The notes beneath the pieces are model-generated. The model saw nothing but the letters and a program-made list of their open reading frames with translations. It was not told the origin of the DNA and ran no database searches. Shown piece after piece: positions 1-12,797 of a stretch of DNA of 64,000 nt (the stretch's first letter is position 1; every line of letters begins with the position of its first letter). Source of the DNA: Zingiber officinale (Eukaryota; Streptophyta; Magnoliopsida; Zingiberales; Zingiberaceae); assembly GCF_018446385.1 (NCBI RefSeq), contig NC_055988.1:163754209-163818208 (forward strand), in the 5' to 3' direction. The translations under genes and the position numbers were made by a program.

Positions 1-1039
1 AGGGCATTTTGTCACAATGGGCTTTTCATCAACTGATGTAAGGATCAATTATTCCACCCATGGTTTACAATTTAGAGCATGGCCGTAATTTACCATTCCA
101 TCTACTGCCGCAGGAACCTCATGACACAATGGATACCAAAGGTCGTTGCTAATGAGGCTTTCCTGAGCAACACTATTTTTTTTATTATTTTGATTTTTTT
201 AGGATTCCACAATCTAGGATTTCACTGGAGGATCCCATGAGATTTACATGAGGACCCCACAATGGTTCTGCAAGAACCTAGCAAGGTTCCGCAAGGCCTC
301 TAAGCTTCCACGAGCTGGAGGTCATCAATAAGGCATTCCTGCAAGCTATGGTTTCCATTGGAGGCTTTGTCAAGACTTTCAAGAACTGAAGGTTATCAGC
401 GAGTTCTTCTGTGAGGATCTCCTTTTCTTCCCACAATTCCTCCTACCAGTCAGAACCATTCGACAACATCTCAGTGCACCATCAGCACCGCCAACACATC
501 TCATTCTGGCTGGGAACTGAAACCCGATATGAAATGAGATTTTGAGCCTTGGTTCTACCATATTTTATCTTTAAGAGGAAAATAATAAGATAGCTCTAAG
601 CACTCTGATTCATTGTTCACATTATAATCTAGTAGCATACCAAAGTGTTCCAAAGAAGCATTACATTGACTTACATCTGATTTCGGTCCATTACCGGAAC
701 AATCAAATATGGAACTTCATACACCTTAAAGTCAAGGGGGTAAAAAGATACATCCTGAGAGAACTGATTTACAGTATATGAACATAAACAGTACTGTATG
801 AAAGTTTAAAAGTGAATATCAATTCAAACATTCCTCCAATAGGTACATGGAATAGCCTTTTGACAACTTCGAAGTCTGTTTGATAAAAATATTAGTTTTC
901 TGATCTTGGAATTTCATTTTACTCATTGGATTGTATTAAATAAAGTAAAGACAGAAACTTACAAAGTATATTCACTATTTATCGATTGACTTATCACAGA
1001 TCAAATACCAGAAAATTGATGAGTAAGAGCAACACTTAC

Positions 1040-4000
1040 TGATGTTCTTGGGTATTTCCTTTCCTCCCTTGAATAACCTGGAACACTCAAGTTCCAATTT
1101 TTTTCTGCAAAAGAGCTACCATAAGTCATGTCAAACAAATAAAAGCCAGCATTATTGAAATGTAATTCAAATTATGAATGAGAACAGAAGATGCATCTTC
1201 ACCTTCCCTTTGATTGAATATTAGATTTTATAAATATCCAAGATTGATATTCTTTTCATTGATTATTTCACAGGTCATACTTGCTAAGCACAGAAAATGA
1301 AAAAGAGCATTTTAATGACATAGGTATATTTTACGAATAAGCGTCAAAAGGAGCAGTCGGTGGGATATAGAAATTGCAAGTTGGGATTTCTTTAAAATTC
1401 ATTGTGTAATATGAAAATAATTTTATCTTTGGAGGCCTTGCTAAGTTGCAAACCTAGGTGAAGCAGTACATCCTTAGTGTCCAAGGTGGAAGATTTGCGA
1501 TGTTTCGCCAGACTGCAAGCAAATGTAGTAACCTGCATTTCAGTAGTCGTTGCATCAATGTGATTGAAGACAAGAACATCACTTGATGACTGACAAAACA
1601 TTTAATACATATTTACAGGGAAAAAAAAGGTATAACCTTCTAGATACTGAACCACAGAGCTGACAGTCAGTATCAAAATTCAACAAGCATGCAGAATAAT
1701 CAATAAAGGGAAACAATGGTGTATGCTAATGACTAAGGAGTAGTTTTTTGAGTAATTTATGAATGTGCAACTGATTCAGCTACATAAAAGCTTCAATATT
1801 TGTACAGCATAAGCTTCTCCTAGTGATGAAAAACAGAATAAAACCAGAAATGCCTTCTATGACATAGCAAGACAAACTTCAATATACATACAAGAGGATA
1901 TCTTGATGGCTACTTTCATCTGTCATTAGAACCATACCTCCATATTGCAGCCACCAAAACATTTTAGCTTTAGATACTTGGTATAACATGTCTGTCACCT
2001 ACATCTAACCACAACTATTTGATGATAGGTCATTGATTAGTGATTACTAGTACACATCACATGATGTATACAATATTCTTTATAGTATTCGCTATTCACA
2101 TACCAAGTTTTTCAGGATACAAATAACATATAAACCTTATAGGGGTGTTTAGAATGCCTAGAAGGTGACAGTAAATTCCTTTGAACAAAAATATTTGTAG
2201 AAATTGGGCCCTCTTGTCGTCACCTGATTTAACATCCTCACATAAACTAGGGCTTGTCTCAAATTCTTCAAAACTTACACAACTAATACTCAAAATTTAT
2301 TACATTTTGCATTATATTCCCGTACACCACATGTGCAAAGAAACTTTCACTGGAACGACTTAAATTCTTGGTTCATATGATATTGGCCAAAATAGAACAA
2401 TCAACCCTTTGTTTAAAATACAAAAACATTTGAAGAGGTTGATTTTTTTAATAACATATTTTAATGCATTTCTTACTAAATACAGAAAAACCTTGGGTTT
2501 GACGAGGTAAACATTGTGTATAACAGAAGCTTCTTTAGTAAAACCAGCCAGATATGACATCGTAAATATAAAAAAATACCTTAAAACTGAGTTAAGGGAT
2601 AAATGTTGCCCAAAGAAGACAACTTGTGAATAGTCAAAGTGATTCCACTATTAAATATGCATGATAGATAAAATGCAGTGGTGTTAATTGGAGTCCCAAA
2701 CCACACATGTTTTAGTTTACAAAAAATCACAAAATATATATATATATATATATATATATGCAAGCATCCATTAACTCATCAAATAAAAACATCTAAACCA
2801 ATCTCACCTTTTAGCCTAGACAAGTTAAAGTATAAGAACGAAGTTACACCCTATACAGAATTCATCACATCATATGCTACCATCTAGTGTTGGGAAACTT
2901 TAACGAAACAAGAACCTTGCATGTTACCTACCGAGTCAATGAAGTCATCAGCTATTTGCAAGAGGAGGTCCTCAACTTCAGGATCCAGTTTACCATGAGG
3001 ATCTACCTGCACTATCAACAAATTTAGAACATAGAAACTAAAGGAGAAACAAGGTGTGAAATAAAGAATTTGATCATAACACTAGATGCAATTTTACAAA
3101 TGCAATTTTAAGGTACAACCCTTAGCAATAAGGATGCAATTTAAAGAAGGTTAAATGCAAAAGAGAAGGACACCAGTTAATGTAATAATTATAACATATA
3201 CCATTCAGACACCTCAACAAAGTTTATAGCTGCATGATCATTTAAATTTCTACCAGTAGTGTAAATATGTTCACAAATAAAAGCATATTGTGGCACACTT
3301 AAAATTTCATCAGAAAGTACATCAAAAATTCAAAATCTACTCAAATTACAAACATAACAGCATTATGCCTCTGTCTATTTAATTGCTTGCTACTAGTCTA
3401 GTAAATTGCACAATGGAAAAAAATCAAATTACTGGAATAAACAGAGTGCTTATAATTTTTCCTTGAGAAGTTCGCAACCAGACTCCACACTTCATATTTT
3501 AATTAATTCTATGATGGAACCCTCATCCATCTAACTGTTGTTCCTTTTTTCAAGCGAAGGATACATATATAGAATCATTTCAATATTTTTGTAGTAATTT
3601 ACATTATCATGGCCATTCTAATAAATTATTGATACCCACTACTAAACAACACAGGTAATCTCTCACATGCCATCCTGCCAAATAGAACCTTAACATGCTA
3701 AACCGTAGGCACGCTTTGAAGCATGCTGAGTTGAATTCAAATGAATTCGACTAAAGATGATTGTGAGTCATGATGCTTGTCATAATTGTGTAGCTTGTAT
3801 CTCAAAAACTTTAATTTGACTATCCAATTGTTATAATCTTATTATAAAAAGTAAATAACTAAAGTGGAAAGAGATTTTAAGAGTAAAAGTTATTTGGATT
3901 ATGGCATGGTATGGTATAACAAAATTTTAATCCAATTGACTATATAATTTTTCTAGTCGTATTTTAAGAAGTAAAAAAGTTAGGTGGAAGAATAAAATGT

Positions 4001-7000
4001 TAGTGCAATCCTACCCCAAGTGGTTGTGCTTGAATTTTATATTTTGATATTTTCAGCAAATGGTTTAACTTAGGTTTTCCTTCATTACTAATGTGTGCAT
4101 GGGTTTGCAGGGATTTGACAAGATACATACTAATCTCGCAAAGTTTGTAACTTGACGATTTGTTGGCTTGATGCGACTAAGTTGGTTTGGCACAAAAGCT
4201 CAAAGCTCCACTAGACTTCAATGAAGGATGGTATGGGATGCCCAAGAGATTGTAATAAAAGGGCATGGAGTCGTTCAACAATTTTGATGGCTACAGCAAG
4301 AAGTGAACAACTTAGATGACTTAGCAAAGGTGGCATGTGAAACAAACTGAGGGCTGGTGCATCCGAAGGATTAAGATCCTGACAAGAGGTGTGCTTTTGG
4401 GCAACATAAAGATGTGACAAAGTGAAGACCTAAACAAAGTACGTTGTGAGAGATTGTTTGAATTGTAATCTAGGAATTCATTTTTTTGGTTCAGTTGTCT
4501 TGGTGGTCCTAGTCTATATCCAAGCTTGATCCAGAGCTTTGGATGGCTTACAAGGCGTAAGGCAAGCTATTGGGATCCTTGAGCAATTTGGGTCAACTAA
4601 AGTCAATTCTTATTGCAATTGAGTCAGCTAAAATCTAAATTCAATCAACTCAAAAGTTCGTTGGAGGGATAAGTTTGCTGAAGCAACCCATCAATAAGAT
4701 TAGAATAATTTAAGTTGACTAATTTAGATTTGGGTGGATTGAAACGTTGTTGAGTCGACTATGGGTGGCATTAATGTATAAACTTGCATTTTTATTGAGT
4801 TGAGACCAGAGGTAGTTGAGTCAACTCAAAAAGATTTACAAGGATTGGATGTAGTTTGAGTTAACTGAAAATTAGTATTAGCCGTTAGCCAAAAAGATTT
4901 TCTTATTGAGATTCTAGTTGAGTCAACACAAATTGGCTAGAAGTTATCCAAATGAGTTGTCTTATCCTTTATTAAATGCTCCCTTGCTACTATAAATTAA
5001 GGGAAGAGGACCTCAAATACACAACACCTACATAATACATATAAAATCCTAAGTGCTTATTCTAAGGCTTCAAATGATCTCTTCTTTCTATATTCACTAT
5101 TGTATTATTGTAAAGAAGATACTTTTTTTATGAGATTTCTCCGCTATGATAAAAGAGTTTCCTATTAGTGGAATCATGGGTTTGATCCACTTAACAAATC
5201 GTTAAGTCGTGGAGTAAGACCTAGGTTCAAACTATGTAAATGTCTTTGTTAGTGTTGTGTCACTTTGAATTTGTTACTGTTAATATTATTCCACTCTGCT
5301 TTCTCTAACTTGAACAAATACACAAGTAGGAAAAGAACCACTCACTAATTATTTGGACTTGCACAAGTACAATAGAAAGAGAAAAGGAATTTCAAAATTC
5401 ACCCTCCCCCTAGCACTTTGATCCACATAATTAATCCTCAACATAAAATTCAACAAACACAATATGGCAGATTAAAATATGACAACAAATGTACACTCAT
5501 TTGATATATTGAAGTGTGTCAAATGAGTGAAATGCTAGCACAATATGGTGCATTAAAATTTTACTTTAATTAATTATCTAATTATTCGAAACTCATTTTT
5601 AAAAGCAAATAAAATAAGTAGAAGAGAATTAAATGAATAAATCTCATCTGAACTCATCTTAGCGTGATCAGTTGCATACTGAAGTGTGCCAAGTGTCAGC
5701 ACTGCATGCATTGAAATTGTGCATTTTGGTTAGGGACAGGACACCAGCCTCAAACATTACTTTAAACCTTGGTGACCATATTTGTAGATCTTAAACCCAT
5801 AAACATAAGGCTTTAAATACAGATTTCCAAAGCAAAAGATAAAACCAAAATAATATGCCTAGCGAGATAGAGATTGGGAAACTGTGTACCTGCATAACTA
5901 GATCATGTATCTTTCGCTTTCCAAGAAGTTGATTAGTTGCTTCTGTTCCTTGACTAGAATTTCCACCTGTCACTCCAGAAGCAGGTGCCTCTTCTTGTGA
6001 TCCGCTCAAAGATAAAGGATTTTGGACTGCATGACCAGCAAGTCTTGGAGATTGCAATTGCTGTTGTTGCTGTAACTGTTGAATTTGTTGAAGCTGCTGC
6101 TGGTGTAGCAAATGCTGTTGCTGACCTCCTAGCTGCGGTTGTGGCTGCTGTTGCATCAGTTGAGAGATCTGCTGTTGTGTCAGGGCCATGGGCTTCTGGT
6201 GGTGCTGTGATGAAGCTAGTTGTTGTGGCAAGAATGATTGTTGCTGCCTTTGTTGCTGAAGATGATACGAAGGAGAAACTGGAGAAGGCAATGATGGTTG
6301 TAGATGTTTCAACCACTGCTGCTGCTGCTGAGAAAGAGTTGTTTGAACCATTGTTGATTGTCCATTTTGCATCAAACCAGACACCTGGGAGTTGAGTGCA
6401 GCAGCTGAAGGTGTCCTAGGTAAGCTTTGACCAGGTAGCTTCTGCTAGATAACTCAAGTGTTACACAGTTTCTCAACTATACTAAGTAGCATGAGAACAC
6501 AAAACAATTGCCAGTACCTTGTGAAAAATAAACTAACAGAATAATCATGGTGCTACTAAAATGGTAAAAAGAAAAGCAACCCGGTGCACGAAGCTCCCGC
6601 CATGCGGGGTCTTGGGGAAGGATCCAATGTACGTAGCCTTACCCTACTTTTTGCAAGAGGCTGTTTTCAGGATTCGAACCCGTGACCTTTTGGTCACATG
6701 GCAACAACTTTACCGTTACGCCAAGGCTCCCCTTCTTAAAAAAAAGGCAGCCCGGTGCACGAAGCTCCGGCCATGCGGGGTCCTGGGGAAAGATCTATTG
6801 TACACAACCTTACCCTGCTTTTTGCAAGAGGCTGTTTCCAGGATTTGAACCCTTGACCTTTTGATCACAAAGCAACAACTTTACCATTGCTCCTAAAATG
6901 GTATATGGATAAAAGTAACAAAAGACAGTAGACCTTAATCAAAGATGCTGCAGGTTGTTGTTGTTGTTGTTGTTGTTGTTGTTGCTGCTGAATTATACAA

Positions 7001-10000
7001 AAAAAAAAAGTAGCATCTAAAAATAGAAATGATTATTGGTAATAGCAAATTATTGGGACAAGAAAGTTGCAACGTACGCATCACAGAAGGATGAAAGAAA
7101 CAAAATTGTCTTAAAAAAATCCTATATAATTGTCTTGACCAAATCATCAAAAACAAACAACGAGAAAGAAGAATACAATATCCAGCTAGTTGTAGTACAG
7201 TAGCAAATCATATTCACTGCATCAAATGATTGCTTGTTAACCATATCATCCAGGAAAAGCACTGGTTTCACCAATTAGCCTAATAGTCAAATTTAACTGA
7301 AATTGATAGAGAGATTGAAGTCGATGGGAATTGGCTGAATTTGGACAATTTTAATTGTTCTGCTAGGCTTCATGAAAAGGAATAGAAGTAATGGCAACAA
7401 GAAATTCATAATAAGATGGTATTATATAATCTTTTTGATACATTTCAATCATCATATTTGTACTAGCTACCTCCTTTTTGTGATAAATGTAATCCAGCAC
7501 AGCATGAGACAAAAAGGTAGAGAAAAGATAATTCAAAGGAAGAAATTTACCATGACATCGTCATTACACATAAACCTAATATGCTGTCCCATAATTAATG
7601 TGTCAAAGATCAATATTATCTTATAATTAATTCCTTCTTTTTGTGGCACATAAACCTTATAATTAATTCCTTCTTGATATTTGACTAGAATGCTTCTCAA
7701 CAATAGGATGAATTCTTATCATGCATATCAATAGCCAATAATGAGCAATTCATAAAATGCTCAATGATTACATCAAAATACTGTGTTTATTCATGTCATT
7801 GTAGCATTTCAAATCCAGCCTCTATCCTTCCGGATTTGATATTAAGCATCTAGGTTTGGAGGCATTTTTGTAATCAGCAAAGGAGCCCTTAAAATAAGGC
7901 AGAATACACATCCTACATGATTCCTTTACAAAAATAGATGCTACAGGAAAAGTGTGAGAGCACAGAATATATAGATGCAAACCTGAGGTGATGTAAGGGC
8001 TATTTGTTGCTGTAGTTGTTGCTGTCTCATCTGCCCATGCGCAATGCGTTGGCCATATGCTCTTAGTTGTGGGTTCATGCTAAGGTTACTGATCATACCC
8101 ATATTCTGCATTCCTTGCAAGGCTTGGGCAGAAGAATTTCCTGGATTGAACTGACCAGTTTGAAGTAAGCTTTTCTGCCTTGGCTATTAATAGAAAATAA
8201 AAAGGGATATATGAGTTAAAAGGAATAACCAGGAAGTGAACAAAACTAAAAGCAAGAACTAGGAAGTTCAAGTTTAGTTCAAATACTCGATTGAACACCG
8301 AAAGATTCTTATTTGCCACATAATAAAACTTCTATAGTTCAGGCTCTTATCTTTATGAAACAAGAAAGACAAATTCTCATTTAAAATACAGTTCCGCATA
8401 TTTAATTCAATTATCTTAAAACATGGACTATGAGATAAAATAATTTTACCTTTTTCAGTAGGAAAATTTTATTCAAGATTTTAAATAAAATCACGCTCAA
8501 GCAGCTGCATTACTACAGCCTACGCGAATTTGGAAGGAAACAGCATAGCATATTGGAAATGTGGTTTCCTTCAGTTGTAAGCATGAATAATCAGTTATAA
8601 AAAATACTTAATTGGTTCATTTGAACTGTTAGACTGGACCAAATTCACTAAAAATCCAAATAAACTATGTGTTAATTTGAAACATTTGCTTTGCAAGTGT
8701 AAACACTTTCAATATTAATCATATGCATATTGATTATATATATCATATGTTATACATTGCTAATTATCATTGATTTATATCTTATGCAAGGTTTCAAATC
8801 TTGAGTTGTGTCGGAGGTTGATCTCCAACTGAAACAATATAATTTTAGTACCATACTGTGTTGTGCGGGTACAAAATTTCAATAATTATTTAATTGAATT
8901 ATTAATAATAACATTATTAAATTTTTATTAAACTTAATTATTTGCTAAATAATCAATTAGATTGCTAATATATGATTATTTTCTATTTATATTTGTTGAT
9001 TAATTCAATCATCTAATCCTTGCAACGAATTAAGCTTTAGTTTTAGTCACTTGTAGACACTATGCTTCATATATAATTTATATTTATAATGTATTAAGTT
9101 TTGCAAGTAAAATGTTAGAATGAGCAACAAGAAAATAAGACCTTCCCTGATCCACTGTAACCTAAGGCATGCTTTGCTTTTGAATTCTACAATATTAAAG
9201 CAATTTCATATTTGAAGGCCCAATTGTAGATGTAATTTTGTTTTAAATGAATGTATATTTTGTTTGGAGAGGCTTTCATATGTCAAAGGGCTCTAGGTTC
9301 ATTGGGGATCCGACTAACTCAAGCCTAACACGTGATATTAATGACACTTACAAGATTTAAACAAAAGACTTATGACACCCATAAGTTCACCACTTATCTT
9401 AAAGCTTGAGCTGTTACGAAAGGACCAATTTAGACAATTATATTTTTAACCAAAAACAAATATTTTCCACATAAGTCTCACATGACTTTAGACAAATATT
9501 TCATTGTCAATTTTCAATAGTGTTTGGGAATCATAAGCTTGTGAATACAAAAATGCTAGATTGGCAGGTAAACAAGGAGATAAGCCCGGTCAGATATTGC
9601 AAGGCATGATGGCTAATTTCTCTTTGGAGGAATTAAAGTACAGCTAAATACTAGAGCAATTGTGTCTTGGCTAAAGTTAATTTGTACCCTGTAACACAAT
9701 TGCAATGACAAGGAATTTTGGTGGGACAGAGCATTAAGCTGAACAGAAGTGCTTCTAAACAGATCATAACTGAGAGTTCAAGTTCTAATGTAACAGCCAA
9801 TAGTGTCCTATGTTGCCCCTGGTAATTCAATAAAATAACTGTTGATTTTAGCTGAATAAATAAAAAAAAAATCAATGATACGATATTAGTCAGAGCATGA
9901 TGCAGCAAGGTTTCCTTATCTTTATGGAGAAGTAACAGAATGAATAAGGAGCAAATAATCTAGGACTTATGAATACTTCAATTGTTTCCCAAGAAAACAG

Positions 10001-10660
10001 GAATCTGAAACAAAGAAAGAGTTGTTGCATAACCTGAGTGAGCATCTGAGACTGCATATTGAAATGCTGAGTAGTCTGCCCAGGTAGCATCGGTAGCTGA
10101 GCCGCTTGTGTAATAATCCCTGAACGACCCATCCCTCCAGCAGCAGCGGCGGCAGCCAGCTGCTGCTGCTGGATCTGGGCGCCACCAAGATTCATCTGCC
10201 CGCCGTACATCCCTGCATGCTGCCGCATCGCGCCAGCGGCCGCAGAGGCTCCGAACTGCTGCTGGATCTGGCTCAGCCGCGGCATCGATCCGGACCGCTG
10301 GAGGCTCTGCTGCATCTGGAAGTTCATATTTGGCTGCTGAGCTTGCTGCTTCTGCTGCTGCTGCTGGCTCTGGATCTGCGCCTGAGACTGGGGTTGCTGC
10401 GACGGCGACGACGGCTGCTGTTGCTGTGATTGGATGATCTGCTGCTTGGAGGCGTAATCTAGGGCAGCGGCGGGGCTGAGAGCATGGGACTGAGACAATT
10501 GGGGGGAGTTGATCTGGGATAGGTCACCGACGCCCATGGATGGGGAAGGGGGAATATGCGGGGACGGCATGTTAGGGTTGGAGTTGGCCGGCGCGATTTC
10601 GGCATCGCCGCCGCTAGCCGGAACCTTGCTAGGCGAAGCGGACGCAGAATTCTCCGCCAT
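1040..10660 (-). CDS. TAF12: TAF12, TFIID/SAGA subunit (3' end not in view)
   Basis: Seven exons can be read on the minus strand: 10034-10660, 7983-8183, 6934-6987, 5890-6441, 2932-3006, 1454-1532 and 1040-1104, all with GT-AG introns and matching phases, about 551 codons. Exons 1-4 are Gln/Pro/Ala-rich, and the segment starting [12 protein letters not shown] in exon 2 is typical of plant TAF12. Exons 5-7 encode the histone fold, beginning [15 protein letters not shown] and continuing through [20 protein letters not shown]. In the known family TAF12 pairs with TAF4 in TFIID and with the ADA1-type partner in SAGA, in the nucleus. The start is the first ATG after a (CT)n leader. The final donor at 1039 is good, but I found no matching last exon in 1-1038, so the short C-terminus probably lies left of the window. 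Intron 4 holds a solo LTR and intron 3 a SINE dimer. Confidence 0.9.
2734..2759. repeat. (AT)n microsatellite
   Basis: A short AT dinucleotide run inside the last part of the TAF12 gene, between exons 5 and 6 as read on the minus strand. It has no coding meaning. Confidence 0.85.
3998..5443 (+). mobile_element. Solo LTR in TAF12 intron 4
   Basis: The segment starts TGTTAGTGCAATCC, ends CCTCAACA and is flanked on both sides by the same 5-bp target duplication TAAAA (3993-3997 and 5444-5448). It has no internal coding region. The middle contains the repeated motif TTGAGTCAAC, and the 3' part has the pyrimidine-rich CACCCTCCCCCTAGC stretch usual near Ty1/copia LTR ends. It lies antisense to TAF12, inside the 2.9-kb intron, and does not touch a splice site. 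Confidence 0.8.
6567..6737 (-). mobile_element. Au-type SINE, full-length copy
   Basis: Read on the minus strand it starts GAAGGGGAGCCTTGGCG, with a tRNA-like A box (GGCGTAACGG) and a perfect B box (GGTTCGAATCC near 6671-6681). It continues with the body ending GCACCGGGTTGC and a T-rich tail. This is the layout of the plant Au SINE family, a Pol III-transcribed element mobilised by LINE enzymes. It lies in TAF12 intron 3 in the sense orientation, directly downstream of a second copy. Confidence 0.85.
6738..6892 (-). mobile_element. Au-type SINE, second copy with damaged A box
   Basis: This is the upstream half of a head-to-tail pair with the copy at 6567-6737. Body and tail match (GCACCGGGCTGCC followed by eight T), but the 5' end has lost several bases so that the A box is shortened to GGAGCAATGG. 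The B box reads GGTTCAAATCC. An 11-bp direct repeat, CTAAAATGGTA, flanks the whole pair (6556-6566 and 6893-6903). Confidence 0.85.
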
Positions 10661-10671
10661 GCCAATCGCCT

Positions 10672-10672
<1 letters not shown>

Positions 10673-10707
<35 letters not shown>
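10673..10707 (-). repeat. (GA)n microsatellite in the TAF12 5' leader
   Basis: An almost pure CT run on the plus strand, read as GA in the mRNA, ends about 12 bases before the TAF12 start codon. GA/CT tracts are common in plant 5' leaders and can bind GAGA-type factors. Its length probably varies between alleles. Confidence 0.85.
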
Positions 10708-10711
<4 letters not shown>

Positions 10712-10790
10712 CCCAGCGGCGCCGAATCGAGCGATCGAGGACTCGACAAGAAGGAGATCGAGTGTTCGCTATCAAAGACAATGATTAAAG

Positions 10791-10804
10791 AAATTTATAA
10801 GGTG
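10791..10804 (-). promoter_or_regulatory. TATA-like box of TAF12
   Basis: On the minus strand the sequence CCTTATAAATTT lies about 130 bases upstream of the TAF12 ATG, a plausible distance with the (GA)n leader between them. This is motif matching only. No transcription start can be seen directly. Confidence 0.35.
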
Positions 10805-10861
10805 TTCTTAATAGACCAATCACGCTCGTTCAAGAACAAAATATTGCAAAACAAATTGTAG

Positions 10862-11486
10862 TAATAAAAAAAATAAAATTGCACTGAAATATTTTTTATT
10901 CAATGTAATCATTAAATAATATTAAATATGTTCGATCGGCTTCTGTACTTAAAATCATTTCATACTCAATTTAAACAAAAAACGTATAATTTATAGAACA
11001 TTTTATCAAAATATAATATAATGTTTATCAAAATATTTTTTTTTAAAAAAATTAAACTCCATCGAAGTTATTTTAATTTTGTTAAAATCAGTTAAAATTT
11101 TTTTATAGCAGTCAATAATTAATTACTACAATACTATAACAATTAATATCATACTGTAACAATGTTACAGTAATTATCTAAGTAGCTGCTAAAATTATAT
11201 AGCAGCTAATAAAACGCTGTAATAGCTACCAATTAATTATTATAAAAAATAATAATAATAATTTTAATTAAGTTAAAATAATTTTAATACAAATTAAATA
11301 TTTTATGAAATAGTTAAAAATATTTTGATATAATAGTATTATATATGTATAATAATTTTGATTATAATGAACTATTAATTTTTTTCAATTATAATAATTA
11401 TAGGATAATTGTTGTACATTGTAATAATTAATCGTAATTATTATAATCACATTGAAAGTAAAAATAGTCATGAGACAAAATATAAT

Positions 11487-11489
<3 letters not shown>
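10862..11489. other. AT-rich intergenic spacer, no gene seen
   Basis: Very AT-rich sequence upstream of TAF12. Several short imperfect inverted repeats lie around 11100-11260 (the motifs ACTGTAACAATGTTACAGT and TAGCAGCTAATA). No credible coding region or RNA gene is visible. Confidence 0.6.

Positions 11490-11554
<65 letters not shown>
11490..11554. repeat. (TA)n microsatellite
   Basis: About 32 uninterrupted TA units. Apparent Tyr/Ile-repeat reading frames on both strands here are a by-product of the repeat. Confidence 0.95.
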
Positions 11555-11558
<4 letters not shown>

Positions 11559-11566
11559 TATATATA

Positions 11567-11970
11567 AAAGGAGCTCATCAAGTATAAAAAAATGTGGAAC
11601 CGCCACATCAGCGGCCCCCCTAGAGCCGGTCCCACGGATATGGAGGGAGGTAAATGCAGGTACACAGGTGGAAAGGAGCTCATCAAGTATAAGTATAAGT
11701 CAAAGGTGAGAATAATAGTTGATATAGAGATCAAAGTCAAAACGATCAAAGGAAAGAAATCGTCGGCTTACTAAAGTCGAACGGGTGGTAACATGCTGAG
11801 CGGGCATGAATGATCCAATCGACCCGGAGACTCATCTGAACAGATCCCTCATCTGATCGAGACGACTATAGAGAGGGCATCATATGCTCATAACTGTGAC
11901 CAAGTGAATGCTAGTCCAACTGGACAATCTATCCGACTGAGCACGGGACGACCTACTGAGCTGAGCGACA
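11567..11970. other. GC-richer insertion remnant in the spacer
   Basis: A 21-bp stretch beginning AAAGGAGCTCATC occurs twice, at 11567-11587 and 11672-11692, 105 bp apart. Between and after the copies the base composition is much richer in GC than the surroundings. It looks like the worn edge of a transposable element, but I could not assign a family. Confidence 0.4.
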
Positions 11971-12336
11971 ATGGAAAAGAACAAAGAATATTTTTTTAAA
12001 AACATTATATCATTAAAAAGAGCACCTTTTTAAAGGATTAAAATAGTATCTTATTTATAATTTTCTAACTCATAAATTCATGTATATCAGCTTACAATTT
12101 CAAGATAAAAGTTGATTTGATCCAATCAGTTCAAGGTAAAATTATTTTAATTCAATGGAAAAGAACAAAGAATATTTTTTTAAAAACATTATATCATTAA
12201 AAAGAGCACCTTTTTAAAGGATTAAAATAGTATCTTATTTATAATTTTCTAACTCATAAATTCATGTATATCAGCTTACAATTTCAAGATAAAAGTTGAT
12301 TTGATCCAATCAGTTCAAGGTAAAATTATTTTAATT
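11969..12336. repeat. Perfect 184-bp tandem duplication
   Basis: The block 11969-12152 is repeated directly as 12153-12336, and I found no mismatch between the two when reading base by base. Both start CAATGGAAAAGAAC and end TTATTTTAATT. It lies about 460 bp downstream of the bHLH stop codon. The identity points to a recent duplication or to an assembly error. Confidence 0.9.
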
Positions 12337-12797
12337 AAAAAGAAAAATTATTGATAGGATGTTATTTCTTCTGATAACCTATCAATATTTTTAAAAATTA
12401 ACAAAATTCTGTAGGATACTAACCAGCTACACCAAATGTCTTGGAATGGAGATGTCCAACTTCCTAGAACTATGAGAAAATAAATGGACAAAAGAAATCA
12501 CTCACAATATATACTGGAATCTTGCTGATTAACTGATCATACTAATAGCACAGACAAAATCACACATACATATATTGACTTACAATGGTGGAACAAAATG
12601 ATGGCGTGTTATCTTAAATTTCAAAAAACAAGGCTGGAATTTTCAACCTTGATAAACATTCTTTGCTACAACATAACAAGGTCACAATCAAAATTCTCGC
12701 AGAACAGGTAATTTCTAACAGCTTTAAACAAGTAGATGTTATCGAATGACAAGCGATATGAGAAAATTAGATAATGCAACATTATTGGAGGAAATGA

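Noticed and set aside
379..561. 60-codon minus-strand frame near the left edge
   Set aside because: No recognisable motif and no continuity with the TAF12 histone fold.
660..765. Short minus-strand open stretch containing DFKVYEVPYLIVPVMD between splice-like sites
   Set aside because: About 30 codons, not matching the expected TAF12 end or any family I know; too little to call an exon.
5954..6395. Overlapping frames on both strands over TAF12 exon 4
   Set aside because: They are Ala/Val/Thr-rich shadows of the CAG/CAA-rich exon, which is the frame that fits the TAF12 family.
6567..6892. Possible tRNA genes (B box GGTTCGAATCC)
   Set aside because: The boxes belong to the tRNA-derived head of Au SINEs; there is no complete cloverleaf.
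10217..10861. Plus-strand and second minus-strand frames over TAF12 exon 1
   Set aside because: Leu/Ser/Arg repeats come from the Gln-codon and CT tracts read in other frames.
11385..11749. Tyr/Ile-repeat open frames
   Set aside because: They are produced by the (TA)n microsatellite.
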